The notes: generated from the letters alone by a model not told the origin. 64,000 nt of DNA from Zobellia laminariae (GCF_009725995.1 NZ_RCNS01000001.1:786283-850282); one strand, 5' to 3'; counted from the stretch's first letter, positions 23,652-33,523 are shown. Program-made: numbers and translations.

Positions 23652-26048
23652 ATGAGCTCTAACAATTGTTTTCATTGTGGTGATGACTGTGGCAAAAAAG
23701 CCATAGTTCTAGATGACAAAAATTTTTGTTGCAATGGTTGTAAAACCGTTTATGAAATTTTTTCAGGTAATGACCTTGATTACTACTACGACATTCAGTC
23801 TGCTGCCGGCGCAACTCCAAAAACTCTTGATGGAAGGTACGATTTTTTAGATTCAACGCCAATTGCCGAAAAATTAATAGAATTCAATGACGGGGACTTA
23901 CAGATTATAAACCTTTACATACCCCATATTCATTGTAGTTCTTGCATATGGGTACTGGAAAATCTGAACAAGTTAAACCCATCTATAAAGAGTGGTCAGG
24001 TAGATTTTCCAAAGAAAACAGTACGTATTACATACAACAGTGCAACCATTTCATTAAAAGAAGTGGTTTTGCTACTAGCAAGAATAGGCTATGAGCCGTA
24101 TATATCCCTAGATGATTTTGACAATAAAAAGAAAAGTGCAGACCGTAGCCTAATTTACAAACTTGGGGTAGCTGGTTTTGCTTTTGGCAATGTCATGTTC
24201 CTATCGTTTCCAGATTATTTTGACCTCTCTACTAGCGATGCATCGGGTGGGGAATTCTGGCTCAACAAATATGAACCTGTCTTTCATTGGCTCATGTTCC
24301 TGTTTTCATTGCCTGTAATTTTTTATGCCGGCAGAGATTATTTCATATCCGCCTATAAAGGACTTCGCAGTAAAATATTAAATATTGATGTGCCAATTGC
24401 CCTGGGGATTTTGGTGCTATTTGTACGTAGTACACTAGAAATTACTTTTGATTGGGGAAGTGGCTTTTTCGACTCCTTAACAGGATTGGTGTTCTTTTTG
24501 CTCTTAGGGAAGTTCTTTCAGCAAAAAACCTATTCCTTTCTTTCGTTTGAACGAGATTACAAATCATATTTCCCGATTGCCATAACTAGAATATCAAAAG
24601 AAGGGAAGGAAGAAACCACCCAAGTACACGATATAAAAAGAGGAGACCGCTTACTCATTAGAAATGAAGAATTGATTCCGGTTGATGGCATTCTTATAAA
24701 CGGACAAGCACGTATTGATTATAGTTTTGTTACAGGCGAATCCGAACCAGTAAAAAAAGAATCCGGAGAGAAAGTCTTTGCCGGTGGAAAACAACTACAG
24801 GGTGCCATTGAAATGGAAGCCTTAAAATCGGTTTCACAGAGTTACCTTACCCAATTATGGGGAAACAGTATTTTTCAAGAAGACAAAGCCAGTAAGTTCC
24901 AAACCCTGACCGATAGTATTGGCCGGAGATTCACGATTGCCGTGCTCAGTATTGCTTTCTTATCGGCCGCTTTTTGGCTTTATTATGACCCTAGCAAAGT
25001 CATGAACGTATTTACGGCAGTATTAATAATTGCCTGTCCCTGTGCCATTGCTTTAGCATCTCCCTTTACTTTAGGTAACATGTTACGCATTTTTGGCCGA
25101 AAGAAGTTTTATTTAAAAGACACGCGCACCATAGAACAGCTTGCGCAAATAGACACCGCTATTTTTGACAAAACAGGTACGATTACCACTGCAAAAAAGA
25201 GTACTGCCACCTATGAAGGTATGCCCCTTACGGAAGCCGAAGCTTCTTTGCTAAAAAATACGCTACGTGGTTCTAACCACCCATTAAGTAGAACGCTTTA
25301 CAGTCTTTTGTCCGAACAAAATATTATTACGCTAGACGAATACGAAGAACATATTGGCAAAGGTATAGAGGGGTCAAAAGATGACGAACATATAAAAGCC
25401 GGTTCAGCATCTTTTGTAGGTAATGACCAAGTCTCAGATGCACTTAACACATCGGTACATATTAGCAGTAACGACTCCTATAAGGGTAAGTATATTTTTC
25501 ATAATGAATACCGAGATGGCGTTTCCGAAGTATTTAAGGATATGTCCAAAAATTTTGATGTAGCCATTTTATCGGGAGACAACGAAGGAGAGAAGTCTCG
25601 CTTAGAAAAATTATTGCCCAAACTAACTCCGTTGTACTTCAATCAAAAACCACAGCATAAACTGGAGTTTATAAAAGCTTTGCAAGAACAAGGCAAGAAG
25701 GTACTTATGGTGGGTGATGGTCTTAACGATGCCGGAGCTTTGGCGCAGGCAGAAGTGGGCATTGCCATATCTGAGAACATTAATGTATTCTCGCCCGCTA
25801 GCGATGGTATAATGGATGCCTCTAAGTTTCAACAGCTGAACAACTATATCTTGGCCTCTAAAAAAGCGATGAAGATTATAAAACTGAGTTTTCTTTTATC
25901 CTTGACCTATAACGTCATAGGCCTCTATTTTGCGGTTACCGGACAACTTGAACCTGTTATTGCTGCTATCTTAATGCCCTTGAGTTCTATAAGCGTAGTT
26001 GCCTTTGCTACCATCTCTACCAACTTCTTAGGAAGAAATATTGACTGA
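23652..26048 (+). CDS. ccoI: CcoI-type copper P-type ATPase for cbb3 oxidase assembly
   Basis: 798 residues. An N-terminal Cys-rich metal site (C6, C9, C13, C26, C27, C30) is followed by an HMA domain with CSSC at 95-98, then the P1B-ATPase core: the ion-path CPC at 462-464, the phosphorylated Asp506 in DKTGTIT, and GDGLNDAGAL in the hinge. CcoI/FixI pumps copper out of the cytoplasm for insertion into cbb3 oxidase. The gene precedes the oxidase genes and has its own FNR box. The start ATG at 23652 yields the complete Cys-rich domain. Confidence 0.95.
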   Translation: MSSNNCFHCGDDCGKKAIVLDDKNFCCNGCKTVYEIFSGNDLDYYYDIQSAAGATPKTLDGRYDFLDSTPIAEKLIEFNDGDLQIINLYIPHIHCSSCIWVLENLNKLNPSIKSGQVDFPKKTVRITYNSATISLKEVVLLLARIGYEPYISLDDFDNKKKSADRSLIYKLGVAGFAFGNVMFLSFPDYFDLSTSDASGGEFWLNKYEPVFHWLMFLFSLPVIFYAGRDYFISAYKGLRSKILNIDVPIALGILVLFVRSTLEITFDWGSGFFDSLTGLVFFLLLGKFFQQKTYSFLSFERDYKSYFPIAITRISKEGKEETTQVHDIKRGDRLLIRNEELIPVDGILINGQARIDYSFVTGESEPVKKESGEKVFAGGKQLQGAIEMEALKSVSQSYLTQLWGNSIFQEDKASKFQTLTDSIGRRFTIAVLSIAFLSAAFWLYYDPSKVMNVFTAVLIIACPCAIALASPFTLGNMLRIFGRKKFYLKDTRTIEQLAQIDTAIFDKTGTITTAKKSTATYEGMPLTEAEASLLKNTLRGSNHPLSRTLYSLLSEQNIITLDEYEEHIGKGIEGSKDDEHIKAGSASFVGNDQVSDALNTSVHISSNDSYKGKYIFHNEYRDGVSEVFKDMSKNFDVAILSGDNEGEKSRLEKLLPKLTPLYFNQKPQHKLEFIKALQEQGKKVLMVGDGLNDAGALAQAEVGIAISENINVFSPASDGIMDASKFQQLNNYILASKKAMKIIKLSFLLSLTYNVIGLYFAVTGQLEPVIAAILMPLSSISVVAFATISTNFLGRNID

Positions 26049-26161
26049 GTCTGTAGGACACTACGCTCAAAACCAAAAGTTAACAGTTAAAAAACGGATT
26101 CAGTACGTTTAAAAAGTTACGTTTGTAAAACCAACAACTCACTAATTACCTCTCAAGTAAA

Positions 26162-26629
26162 ATGCCAGCTTTTAGTCTCTCATCGATTTCAGAACATTTC
26201 AAAAAAATTTCCTTTTTACAAATCTCAATAGCTATTGTCTATCTCTGGTTTGGCGCACTTAAATTTTTTAATGATGTTAGTCCGGCCGAAGAATTGGCAA
26301 AAGAAACCATCACCTCACTCACTTTTGGTTTAATTCCTCCTAATATTTCTATTTTTATGCTTGCCGTTTTAGAGGTAGGTATTGGTATTTTTCTTTTATT
26401 CGACCTATTTAGAAAACAAACTATTATTGTAACCTTATTACATATGGTTTGTACTTTTTCTTCCTTACTTCTCCTAAACGAAGCCTCTTTTACCTACAGC
26501 CCATTTGCACCAACCCTTCTAGGTCAGTATGTTATAAAAAACTTGATTATAATTGCCGCCCTAATTTCACTTTATCAGAATACTAAAAAGGCAGAAAGGA
26601 CAGCGGTTAACAGTACTTCCACAGATTAA
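26162..26629 (+). CDS. DoxX/YkgB-like membrane protein
   Basis: 155 residues with four hydrophobic helices. The pattern ISIAIVYLWFGALKFF near the start and LAVLEVGIGIFLLF resemble DoxX and DUF417 proteins, small four-helix membrane proteins linked to respiratory quinone or redox functions. It lies between ccoI and ccoS, 113 bp after ccoI. No FNR box precedes it, so it may be read through from ccoI. The assignment rests on topology and the first helix only. Confidence 0.7.
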   Translation: MPAFSLSSISEHFKKISFLQISIAIVYLWFGALKFFNDVSPAEELAKETITSLTFGLIPPNISIFMLAVLEVGIGIFLLFDLFRKQTIIVTLLHMVCTFSSLLLLNEASFTYSPFAPTLLGQYVIKNLIIIAALISLYQNTKKAERTAVNSTSTD

Positions 26630-26739
26630 AAAAATACTATTCTCCATTATTTCCTACTAAAAGCAACAATAGCGTATATATTTACACAATAGGTGGTTGC
26701 AATAAAATATTAAGAAAGTTTAAGATATTTATTAAAACC

Positions 26740-26782
26740 TGACAAAAGTCATATTAAATAGGTAGGACGCGCCGTAGTTTTA
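26740..26782 (+). promoter_or_regulatory. FNR-type box and -7 element for the ccoS-ccoNO-ccoQ-ccoP operon
   Basis: TGACAAAAGTCA (26740-26751), with complete half-sites TGAC/GTCA, followed by TAGTTTTA (26775-26782). Centres are 33 bp apart. Confidence 0.78.
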
Positions 26783-26801
26783 CGCCATAATTCAGGTAGG
26801 T

Positions 26802-27011
26802 ATGAGTGTCATTTTTGTTTTATTGACCATAAGCATTGTTATTGCGGTCATATTCTTTATCGCTTTCATCGTTTCGGTGAAAAGCGGTCAATACGATGAT
26901 TCGTATACTCCATCTGTACGCATGCTTTTTGACGACGAACTGGTTAAGACTAAAAAAACCAGCGCCAAAGAGTTTGAAAAAGAGAAAATCCAACTAAATA
27001 AACAAGTATAA
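26802..27011 (+). CDS. ccoS: cbb3 oxidase assembly protein CcoS
   Basis: 69 residues: one N-terminal helix (FVLLTISIVIAVIFFIAFIV) and a short polar tail with YDDSYTPSVRMLFDDE, the CcoS signature. CcoS is needed for haem and copper cofactor insertion into CcoN. It starts the oxidase operon and ends 2 bp before ccoNO. Confidence 0.93.
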   Translation: MSVIFVLLTISIVIAVIFFIAFIVSVKSGQYDDSYTPSVRMLFDDELVKTKKTSAKEFEKEKIQLNKQV

Positions 27012-27013
27012 TT

Positions 27014-29212
27014 ATGGAAGTACAGCAGTTTTATTACGATAACAAAATCGTGAAAAATTTCCTCTATGCAACCATGTTCTGGGGTATTGTGGGTATGTCT
27101 GTAGGCTTACTTTTAGCCTTAATGTTCATGTTCCCCAACTTAACCGATGGAATATCATGGTTAAGTTTTGGTCGTTTACGCCCATTGCATACCAATGCGG
27201 TGATTTTTGCATTTGTAGGAAATGCTATTTACGCGGGGGTTTATTACTCCACGCAACGTTTGCTAAAAGCGCGAATGTATAGCGATTTTCTTAGTAAGTT
27301 CAACTTTTGGGGCTGGCAGGCAATTATTGTTGCGGCAGCTATTACCCTTCCATTAGGGTATACCAGTACTAAAGAATATGCAGAGCTTGAATGGCCTATA
27401 GATATAGCCATTGCCGTGGTTTGGGTTGCTTTTGGCGCCAACCTTATCGGTACCATGATAAAAAGAAGACAGCGTCACCTTTATGTAGCTATCTGGTTTT
27501 ATTTGGCAACGTTTGTTACTGTAGCTGTGCTACACATCTTCAACAACCTGGAGCTTCCTGTTAGCGCATTAAAAAGTTACTCTATTTACGCAGGTGTTCA
27601 AGATGCATTGGTACAATGGTGGTATGGGCATAATGCAGTTGCATTTTTCTTGACTACGCCGTTCTTGGGCCTTATGTACTACTTTGTACCTAAAGCAGCA
27701 AACAGACCGGTTTATTCTTATAGACTGTCTATAGTTCACTTCTGGTCTTTGATTTTTATTTATATCTGGGCTGGACCTCACCACTTGTTATACTCCGCTT
27801 TACCGGATTGGGCTCAAAACTTAGGTGTTGCATTTTCAGTTATGCTTTTAGCTCCTTCTTGGGGTGGTATGATTAACGGACTTCTTACGTTACGTGGTGC
27901 ATGGGATAAAGTTCGTACAGACCCTGTTTTAAAATTTATGGTAGTTGCAATTACCGGTTACGGTATGGCAACTTTTGAAGGTCCTTTACTTTCGCTTAAA
28001 AACGTAAATGCTATTGCCCACTTTAGTGACTGGATTATTGCTCACGTACATGTAGGTGCTTTAGCCTGGAACGGTTTCCTAACATTTGGTATGATTTATT
28101 GGTTGGTACCTAGAATGACCAAAAATAAATTGTTCTCTATAGGCTTGGCAAACTTCCATTTCTGGATCGGTACTTTAGGTATTATTCTGTATACGTTACC
28201 TATGTACGTTGCTGGATTTACCCAAGCATTAATGTGGAAAGAATTTAACCCAGACGGTACATTGGTTTATGGTAACTTCTTAGAAACCGTACACGAAATT
28301 ATGCCTATGTACTGGATGCGTGCCATTGGTGGTAGCCTTTACATTGTTGGTGCCATGGTTATGATCTACAACGTAGTTCGTACTATTAAATCTGGTAGTA
28401 CTATAGAAGATGAGTTAGCAGAAGCTGCTCCTCTTACCCGTGTTTCAAAACACAGAACGGCTGGCGAAACTTTCCATACTTGGTTAGAGCGTAAGCCTAT
28501 TCAATTGACCATCTTAGCTACTGTAGCTATATTAATTGGAGGTCTTATACAGATTGTACCAACTCTCTTGGTAAAATCTAACATACCTACCATCTCTAGT
28601 GTTAAGCCTTATACTCCGTTAGAACTAGAAGGCCGTGACCTTTATATTCGTGAAGGTTGTGTTAGCTGCCACTCACAAATGGTTCGTCCTTTTAGAAGTG
28701 AGGTTGAACGTTATGGTGAATATGCCAAAGCTGGTGAATTCGTTTACGACCACCCATTCCTTTGGGGAAGTAAACGTACAGGACCAGATTTACTTAGGGT
28801 TGGTGGAAAGTATTCTGATAACTGGCACTTAAACCACATGTATGACCCTCAGAGCACATCATCTGGTTCTATTATGCCTTCATATTCTTGGATGGTACGT
28901 GACAAGCATGACCGTAGCAACATCAAAACAAAAATGGAAGCTATGGTAACCTTAGGTGTACCATATACTGAAGAAGAGATTGCCAATGCTGATGCCCTTA
29001 TGGATGCTCAGGCTGAACAAATCGAAAAGAACTTATATTCAGATCCCGATTTTGCTAAAAACTATGAAGCTGATAAAACCTATGCTGCTGAAAATGGTGA
29101 AGAATTCGTAGAAATGAGAGACCGAGAAATCGTATCCTTAATTTCATACCTACAACGTTTAGGTACGGATATCAAAATCAAAGAGACTGGCGAAATAATA
29201 TCTGAAAAATAA
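27014..29212 (+). CDS. ccoNO: Fused cbb3 oxidase subunits I and II (CcoN-CcoO)
   Basis: 732 residues. Residues 1 to about 480 are the 12-helix CcoN haem-copper subunit (HAHSHIAL-type histidines replaced here by LHTNAVIFAF, WWYGHNAVAFFL for the copper-ligand His, and HVHVGALAWNGF for the haem ligands). After a linker with another helix, the CcoO cytochrome c domain follows with the haem site C-V-S-C-H at about 549-553 and HSQMVRPFRSE. Two separate genes in proteobacteria are one here, a known arrangement in Bacteroidota. It reduces oxygen to water with high affinity. Confidence 0.95.
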   Translation: MEVQQFYYDNKIVKNFLYATMFWGIVGMSVGLLLALMFMFPNLTDGISWLSFGRLRPLHTNAVIFAFVGNAIYAGVYYSTQRLLKARMYSDFLSKFNFWGWQAIIVAAAITLPLGYTSTKEYAELEWPIDIAIAVVWVAFGANLIGTMIKRRQRHLYVAIWFYLATFVTVAVLHIFNNLELPVSALKSYSIYAGVQDALVQWWYGHNAVAFFLTTPFLGLMYYFVPKAANRPVYSYRLSIVHFWSLIFIYIWAGPHHLLYSALPDWAQNLGVAFSVMLLAPSWGGMINGLLTLRGAWDKVRTDPVLKFMVVAITGYGMATFEGPLLSLKNVNAIAHFSDWIIAHVHVGALAWNGFLTFGMIYWLVPRMTKNKLFSIGLANFHFWIGTLGIILYTLPMYVAGFTQALMWKEFNPDGTLVYGNFLETVHEIMPMYWMRAIGGSLYIVGAMVMIYNVVRTIKSGSTIEDELAEAAPLTRVSKHRTAGETFHTWLERKPIQLTILATVAILIGGLIQIVPTLLVKSNIPTISSVKPYTPLELEGRDLYIREGCVSCHSQMVRPFRSEVERYGEYAKAGEFVYDHPFLWGSKRTGPDLLRVGGKYSDNWHLNHMYDPQSTSSGSIMPSYSWMVRDKHDRSNIKTKMEAMVTLGVPYTEEEIANADALMDAQAEQIEKNLYSDPDFAKNYEADKTYAAENGEEFVEMRDREIVSLISYLQRLGTDIKIKETGEIISEK

Positions 29213-29224
29213 AAAATAAATATC

Positions 29225-29416
29225 ATGTTCAAATTTGTAAAAGGTTACATGGAAACTATTGATGGTGTAGCAACCTACCCCATGATATCACTACTTATCT
29301 TCTTTGTGTTTTTCATATTGTTATTCTGGTGGGTTTTTACTGCCTCAAAAACATACATAAAAGAAGTGAGCGAATTACCTTTTGAAGAAGATAACCAACA
29401 AAACCTAGAACTATGA
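29225..29416 (+). CDS. ccoQ: CcoQ-like small subunit of cbb3 oxidase
   Basis: 63 residues with one transmembrane helix (MISLLIFFVFFILLFWWVF) and an acidic tail. Position between ccoNO and ccoP and size identify it as the CcoQ-type stabilising subunit; sequence conservation in this family is weak. Its stop codon overlaps the ccoP start (ATGA, 29413-29416), so the two are translationally coupled. Confidence 0.82.
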   Translation: MFKFVKGYMETIDGVATYPMISLLIFFVFFILLFWWVFTASKTYIKEVSELPFEEDNQQNLEL

Positions 29417-30366
29417 AAAACACATCAACTTGGTGGTTCAAAATACCACTTGTTTTCTTTTTAATATTCGGCTTAACGGAACTTGTTGTTGATTCAGGAG
29501 ATATACCTGCGTTTATAAAATTTCCAATGGTGCAAATATTCCTTGTATTCGTTCTATTCTTGCTTATTGTCATTGCGATAATTACAAGAGCTATAGAAAA
29601 CGTAATGTATCAAACTCTTTCAAAAGAAGCGCAAGAGCGTTATCTAGCTGCAAAGAACAAATCTTTACATTGGAAATGGGGTGAGGAAGCTTACGAAAAA
29701 ATGCTTGGTTCAAAACCTCTTGAAAAAGAAGGCGAGATTATTCTTGATCATGACTACGATGGTATTCGCGAGTTAGACAATAATTTACCACCATGGTGGG
29801 TATATTTATTCTATGCTTCTATTGTGTTCGCTGTAGTTTACCTAGTTCGTTTTGAAATATATAATGATTACAATCAAGACCAAGAATACGAGCAAGAAGT
29901 AGCTGCTGCTCAATTAGAGATTGAGGAGTACAAAAAGACCGCCAAAGGCCTTGTTGATGCCAATACGGTAGAACTACTTACAGATGCGGGAGACCTTAAA
30001 GCAGGCCAAACCATTTTTGAAAGCAACTGTGTTGCATGTCATATGGCAGATGGCGGCGGTGGTATTGGGCCTAACCTTACCGATCAAAACTGGATTTTAG
30101 GTGGTGGCATCAAAAATGTTTTCCATACTATTTCAGAAGGTGGTCGTGATGGTAAAGGTATGATTGCTTGGAAACAGAGTTTAAAGCCTGCAGAAATTGC
30201 TCAGGTTGCTAGTTATGTATTGAGTTTTCAAGGTACTACACCAGCCAATCCAAAAGCTCCGGACGGTGACCTTTGGGTAGACCCTGATGCACCTGCCCAG
30301 GCAGTTCCTGCAATAGAATCTAGTACCGAGCAAGAAGTAGATTCTACATCGGTTACTATGAACTGA
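29413..30366 (+). CDS. ccoP: cbb3 oxidase cytochrome c subunit CcoP (single haem)
   Basis: 317 residues. Two N-terminal helices, a soluble stretch and a third helix (WWVYLFYASIVFAVVYLV, about 132-152) lead to one cytochrome c domain with CVACH at about 206-210 and the axial Met in GMIAWKQ. Proteobacterial CcoP has two haem domains and one main anchor; this protein has one haem and extra N-terminal helices. It delivers electrons to CcoN. The C-terminal tail is Pro/Ala-rich. Confidence 0.92.
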   Translation: MKNTSTWWFKIPLVFFLIFGLTELVVDSGDIPAFIKFPMVQIFLVFVLFLLIVIAIITRAIENVMYQTLSKEAQERYLAAKNKSLHWKWGEEAYEKMLGSKPLEKEGEIILDHDYDGIRELDNNLPPWWVYLFYASIVFAVVYLVRFEIYNDYNQDQEYEQEVAAAQLEIEEYKKTAKGLVDANTVELLTDAGDLKAGQTIFESNCVACHMADGGGGIGPNLTDQNWILGGGIKNVFHTISEGGRDGKGMIAWKQSLKPAEIAQVASYVLSFQGTTPANPKAPDGDLWVDPDAPAQAVPAIESSTEQEVDSTSVTMN

Positions 30367-30412
30367 ATTAAACGGGACATGTTTGCCCTGTTAGCTGATA
30401 AAGCATAATGAA

Positions 30413-31831
30413 ATGGCACAAGATCAAGAAAATTTTAGGGATTCCATAGGCACCATTAAGGAAGACGGAAAACGGGCATGGGTATATCCCAAAAAGCCTA
30501 GCGGAAAACTTTATGAGTATCGCAAATACGTAAGTTACGTTCTTCTTACCTTCTTGATTGCGTCTCCTTTTATTAAGATTAACGGCAACCAATTTTTGAT
30601 GTTCAATGTCTTAGAAAGACGTTTTAACATCTTTAGTTTTCCGTTTTATCCGCAAGATTTTCACCTCTTCGTTATTTCAATGATTATTGGGGTGGTTTTC
30701 ATTGCTCTTTTTACTGTTGCCTTTGGACGTATTTTCTGCGGATGGATGTGCCCGCAAACCATTTTCTTGGAAATGGTTTTTAGAAGAATAGAATATTGGA
30801 TAGATGGTGACCGTGGCGCTCAAATGCGACTGGATAGACAAGCTTGGGATTCTGAAAAGATTCGTAAGCGTGTACTAAAATGGATAATCTTTTTTATCAT
30901 ATCGTTTATCATAGCTAATGTTTTCTTGGCTTACCTGATTGGTAGCGACCGCTTGATTCAGTATGTTACGGATGGTCCTAGCCAACACTTAAGTACCATG
31001 TTATCTCTATTGATATTTACAGGGGTGTTTTATTTTATATTCGCCTGGTTTAGAGAACAGGTCTGTATCATTGCCTGCCCTTACGGACGTATGCAAGGTG
31101 TGCTGTTAGACAACCAGTCTATTATTGTTGCTTATGACCACGTAAGGGGTGAAGCCGAAAATGGAAGAAAAAAGTGGCGTAAAAATGAAGACCGTGAGGC
31201 ATTAGGAAATGGTGATTGTATTGACTGTAACCAATGTGTAAACGTTTGCCCTACGGGAATTGATATTAGAAACGGAACGCAGTTAGAATGCGTAAACTGT
31301 ACTGCCTGTATAGATGAGTGCGATTCCATAATGGAAAAAGTAGATCTTCCAAAAGGGTTGATTCGTTATGCCAGCGAAGATGAAATTACAAAAAAGGAGA
31401 AGTTCAAATTTACGCCTCGTTTAAAAGGATATACTGCCGTATTGGTAATTTTAACTGGTGTCCTTGTAGGTATGATGTTCTTGAGAAACGACCTTGAAGC
31501 CAATATTTTGAGGTTACCAGGTCAACTTTACGAACATAAAGAAGGCAACATTATTAGTAATGTCTTCACTTACAAATTACTAAACAAAACCACTAAGCCC
31601 GTAGAGAACGTTCATTTTGAATTGATATCTCCTAAAGGGGAAATTAAATTAGTACGAAACGATAATTTTGATGTACAACCAGAAGCCTTGGAAGAAGGAA
31701 CCTTGTTTATTGAAATCAACGCTTCGGCCTTGAGTGGTGATAAGAACAACTTAAAAATTGGGGTCTACAGTAATGACAAATTAATAGAGACCACCACTGC
31801 GCGCTTTTTGGCACCACGTAGTTATAAATAG
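30413..31831 (+). CDS. ccoG: cbb3 oxidase accessory protein CcoG
   Basis: 472 residues. Membrane helices (about 42-62, 85-110, 160-185, 200-215 and 340-360) surround a polyferredoxin region: FCGWMCPQT, CIIACPYGRMQ, then two 4Fe-4S motifs CIDCNQCVNVCP and CVNCTACIDEC. A C-terminal Ig-like FixG domain follows the last helix. CcoG reduces Cu(II) for CcoI-linked copper delivery to the oxidase. It follows ccoP by 46 bp. Confidence 0.95.
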   Translation: MAQDQENFRDSIGTIKEDGKRAWVYPKKPSGKLYEYRKYVSYVLLTFLIASPFIKINGNQFLMFNVLERRFNIFSFPFYPQDFHLFVISMIIGVVFIALFTVAFGRIFCGWMCPQTIFLEMVFRRIEYWIDGDRGAQMRLDRQAWDSEKIRKRVLKWIIFFIISFIIANVFLAYLIGSDRLIQYVTDGPSQHLSTMLSLLIFTGVFYFIFAWFREQVCIIACPYGRMQGVLLDNQSIIVAYDHVRGEAENGRKKWRKNEDREALGNGDCIDCNQCVNVCPTGIDIRNGTQLECVNCTACIDECDSIMEKVDLPKGLIRYASEDEITKKEKFKFTPRLKGYTAVLVILTGVLVGMMFLRNDLEANILRLPGQLYEHKEGNIISNVFTYKLLNKTTKPVENVHFELISPKGEIKLVRNDNFDVQPEALEEGTLFIEINASALSGDKNNLKIGVYSNDKLIETTTARFLAPRSYK

Positions 31832-31848
31832 TATTTAAGTAAACGATT

Positions 31849-32295
31849 ATGAAAATAAATTGGGGTACAGGTATCGTAATTGCATTTGGAATTTTCATCA
31901 GTTTTATACTGTTCTTCGTAATACGAATGACTACAAGCCATGATGCCAATCATGATTTGGTTACTGAAGAATATTACAAGGCAGAACTTGGCTATCAAAA
32001 AGAAATAGATGCGGAGCAAAATGCCCTTAACTCCAATGAAAAAATAGAATTAGAAAAAACACCTGAAGGATTGCTAGTAATCTTTCCTGAAGGATACGCA
32101 GACACAAATGTATCAGGCATTGTATCCCTATACAGACCGTCCAATAAGCACTTGGATTTTGACTTACCTATAAGTCTATCCGATTCACATTTGCTCATAC
32201 CTGACAAACGCTTGTTGGATGGTCGTTGGGATATAAAAATAACTTGGAAACACCAAGGGAAGGATTTTCAACATAGAGAAAGTATAACTCTTTAA
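31849..32295 (+). CDS. ccoH: FixH/CcoH-family protein
   Basis: 148 residues: an N-terminal helix (GTGIVIAFGIFISFILFFVI), the family motif DLVTEEYYKAELGYQ at about 39-53, then a beta-rich periplasmic domain. FixH/CcoH stabilises the assembling oxidase and interacts with CcoI. It sits 17 bp after ccoG and 7 bp before the TauE/SafE gene. Confidence 0.92.
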   Translation: MKINWGTGIVIAFGIFISFILFFVIRMTTSHDANHDLVTEEYYKAELGYQKEIDAEQNALNSNEKIELEKTPEGLLVIFPEGYADTNVSGIVSLYRPSNKHLDFDLPISLSDSHLLIPDKRLLDGRWDIKITWKHQGKDFQHRESITL

Positions 32296-32302
32296 AAGAA
32301 AC

Positions 32303-33007
32303 ATGATTCTATCTGCCGTCATATTAGGCTTAATGGGAAGCTTGCACTGCGTTGGCATGTGCGGCCCTATTGCCTTTATGCTTCCGGTAGACCATTCTAA
32401 CAATGTCAAAAAATTTGGTCAGATATTTATTTATCACTTTGGCCGGTTAATGGCATATGGTATCATCGGACTCGTATTTGGTATTCTCGGAAAGGGATTA
32501 TCCATTTTTGGTGCACAGCAAAAACTCTCTATAGCTATTGGAGTTTTAATGATTCTAATTGTATTAATTCCTTATAAAACATTCAGCAAATACAACCTAT
32601 CAAAACCCATTTACAAAGTCATATCTAAAGTTAAGAACCAACTAGGTAAAGAATTGAAGAAAAAATCTCCGGATACCTTTTTAACGATTGGATTCCTAAA
32701 CGGATTTTTACCTTGCGGTTTGGTTTATATGGCACTTTTTGGAGCCGTTGCCATGGGCAATGCTTTACAAGGTAGCCTGTATATGGTGTTATTTGGTTTA
32801 GGAACTGTGCCTTTAATGACGGCTGCCATTTATTTTAGTGGTTTATTAAAAGGTGGTATACGTCAAAAAGTACAAAAAGCTATTCCTGTTTTTGTAGTAA
32901 TTATAGGTTTGCTTTTTATCCTTAGAGGTCTTGGATTGGGTATCCCTTACGTATCACCGGCACCTGTTACACAAATAGCTTCAAGCGCTATAGAATGCCA
33001 TAATTAA
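32303..33007 (+). CDS. TauE/SafE-family (UreH-like) membrane protein
   Basis: 234 residues, six helices. The first helix carries GSLHCVGMCGPIAF, a Cys/Met/His pattern typical of the SafE proteins that stand at the end of cbb3 operons, and the fourth has GFLNGFLPCGLVYMAL. A role in copper handling for the oxidase is suggested by the context and by the metal-type residues, but transport activity is not proven. The final residues (SSAIECHN) are also Cys/His-containing. Confidence 0.85.
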   Translation: MILSAVILGLMGSLHCVGMCGPIAFMLPVDHSNNVKKFGQIFIYHFGRLMAYGIIGLVFGILGKGLSIFGAQQKLSIAIGVLMILIVLIPYKTFSKYNLSKPIYKVISKVKNQLGKELKKKSPDTFLTIGFLNGFLPCGLVYMALFGAVAMGNALQGSLYMVLFGLGTVPLMTAAIYFSGLLKGGIRQKVQKAIPVFVVIIGLLFILRGLGLGIPYVSPAPVTQIASSAIECHN

Positions 33008-33034
33008 CGGCTGCGGCCACCAAACAATATTCTT

Positions 33035-33523
33035 ATGAAACCGTTACCTAACGAAATTGTACTTCGCCCAAGGTTTCAATTGGATATTGCCGGAACCAGT
33101 GAAAGCATTCTTAAAAAGTTTGAAACTGCTGGTTACGCTCCTTTTTTGGTAAAAAGAATAGATGAACATGTCTTTCTTAAATTCGACGTAAAAAACAACC
33201 ATTTCTGGTCGCCACAACTCCACTTGCAGATAGATGAACTAGATGCTTCCAACTGCCGTGTACATGGCATATTTGGGCCTAACCCTACCCTATGGACCTT
33301 CTTTATGTTCATACATTTTGCAGTAGCATGCCTATTCATCATTATAGGAATTTGGACGTATTCAAGCGCATCTTTAAATAAACCTTACCACTTGCAACTA
33401 GGACTAATGGCTATGATAGTAGTGGTATGGTTTGTACTTTACTTTTTTGGACGAAGCGGTAAACGAAAAGGAAAGCCACAAATGGAAGAATTATATGGAT
33501 TTATGATGAAAGTTCTTACGTAA
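33035..33523 (+). CDS. Conserved unknown protein with two membrane helices
   Basis: 162 residues. A soluble N-terminal half (about 1-85; LRPRFQLDIAGTSESILKKFE) with a likely alpha/beta fold precedes two helices (about 90-110 and 120-142) and a short basic tail ending in a conserved-looking EELYGFMMKVLT. No family recognised. Located 27 bp after the SafE gene and in the same direction, so probably part of the cco transcript or of the envelope set that follows. Confidence 0.65.
   Translation: MKPLPNEIVLRPRFQLDIAGTSESILKKFETAGYAPFLVKRIDEHVFLKFDVKNNHFWSPQLHLQIDELDASNCRVHGIFGPNPTLWTFFMFIHFAVACLFIIIGIWTYSSASLNKPYHLQLGLMAMIVVVWFVLYFFGRSGKRKGKPQMEELYGFMMKVLT

Noticed and set aside
30374..30388. GGGACATGTTTGCCC before ccoG as another Rrf2 site
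   Set aside because: It agrees with only about 10 of 15 positions and lacks the TATCC half.
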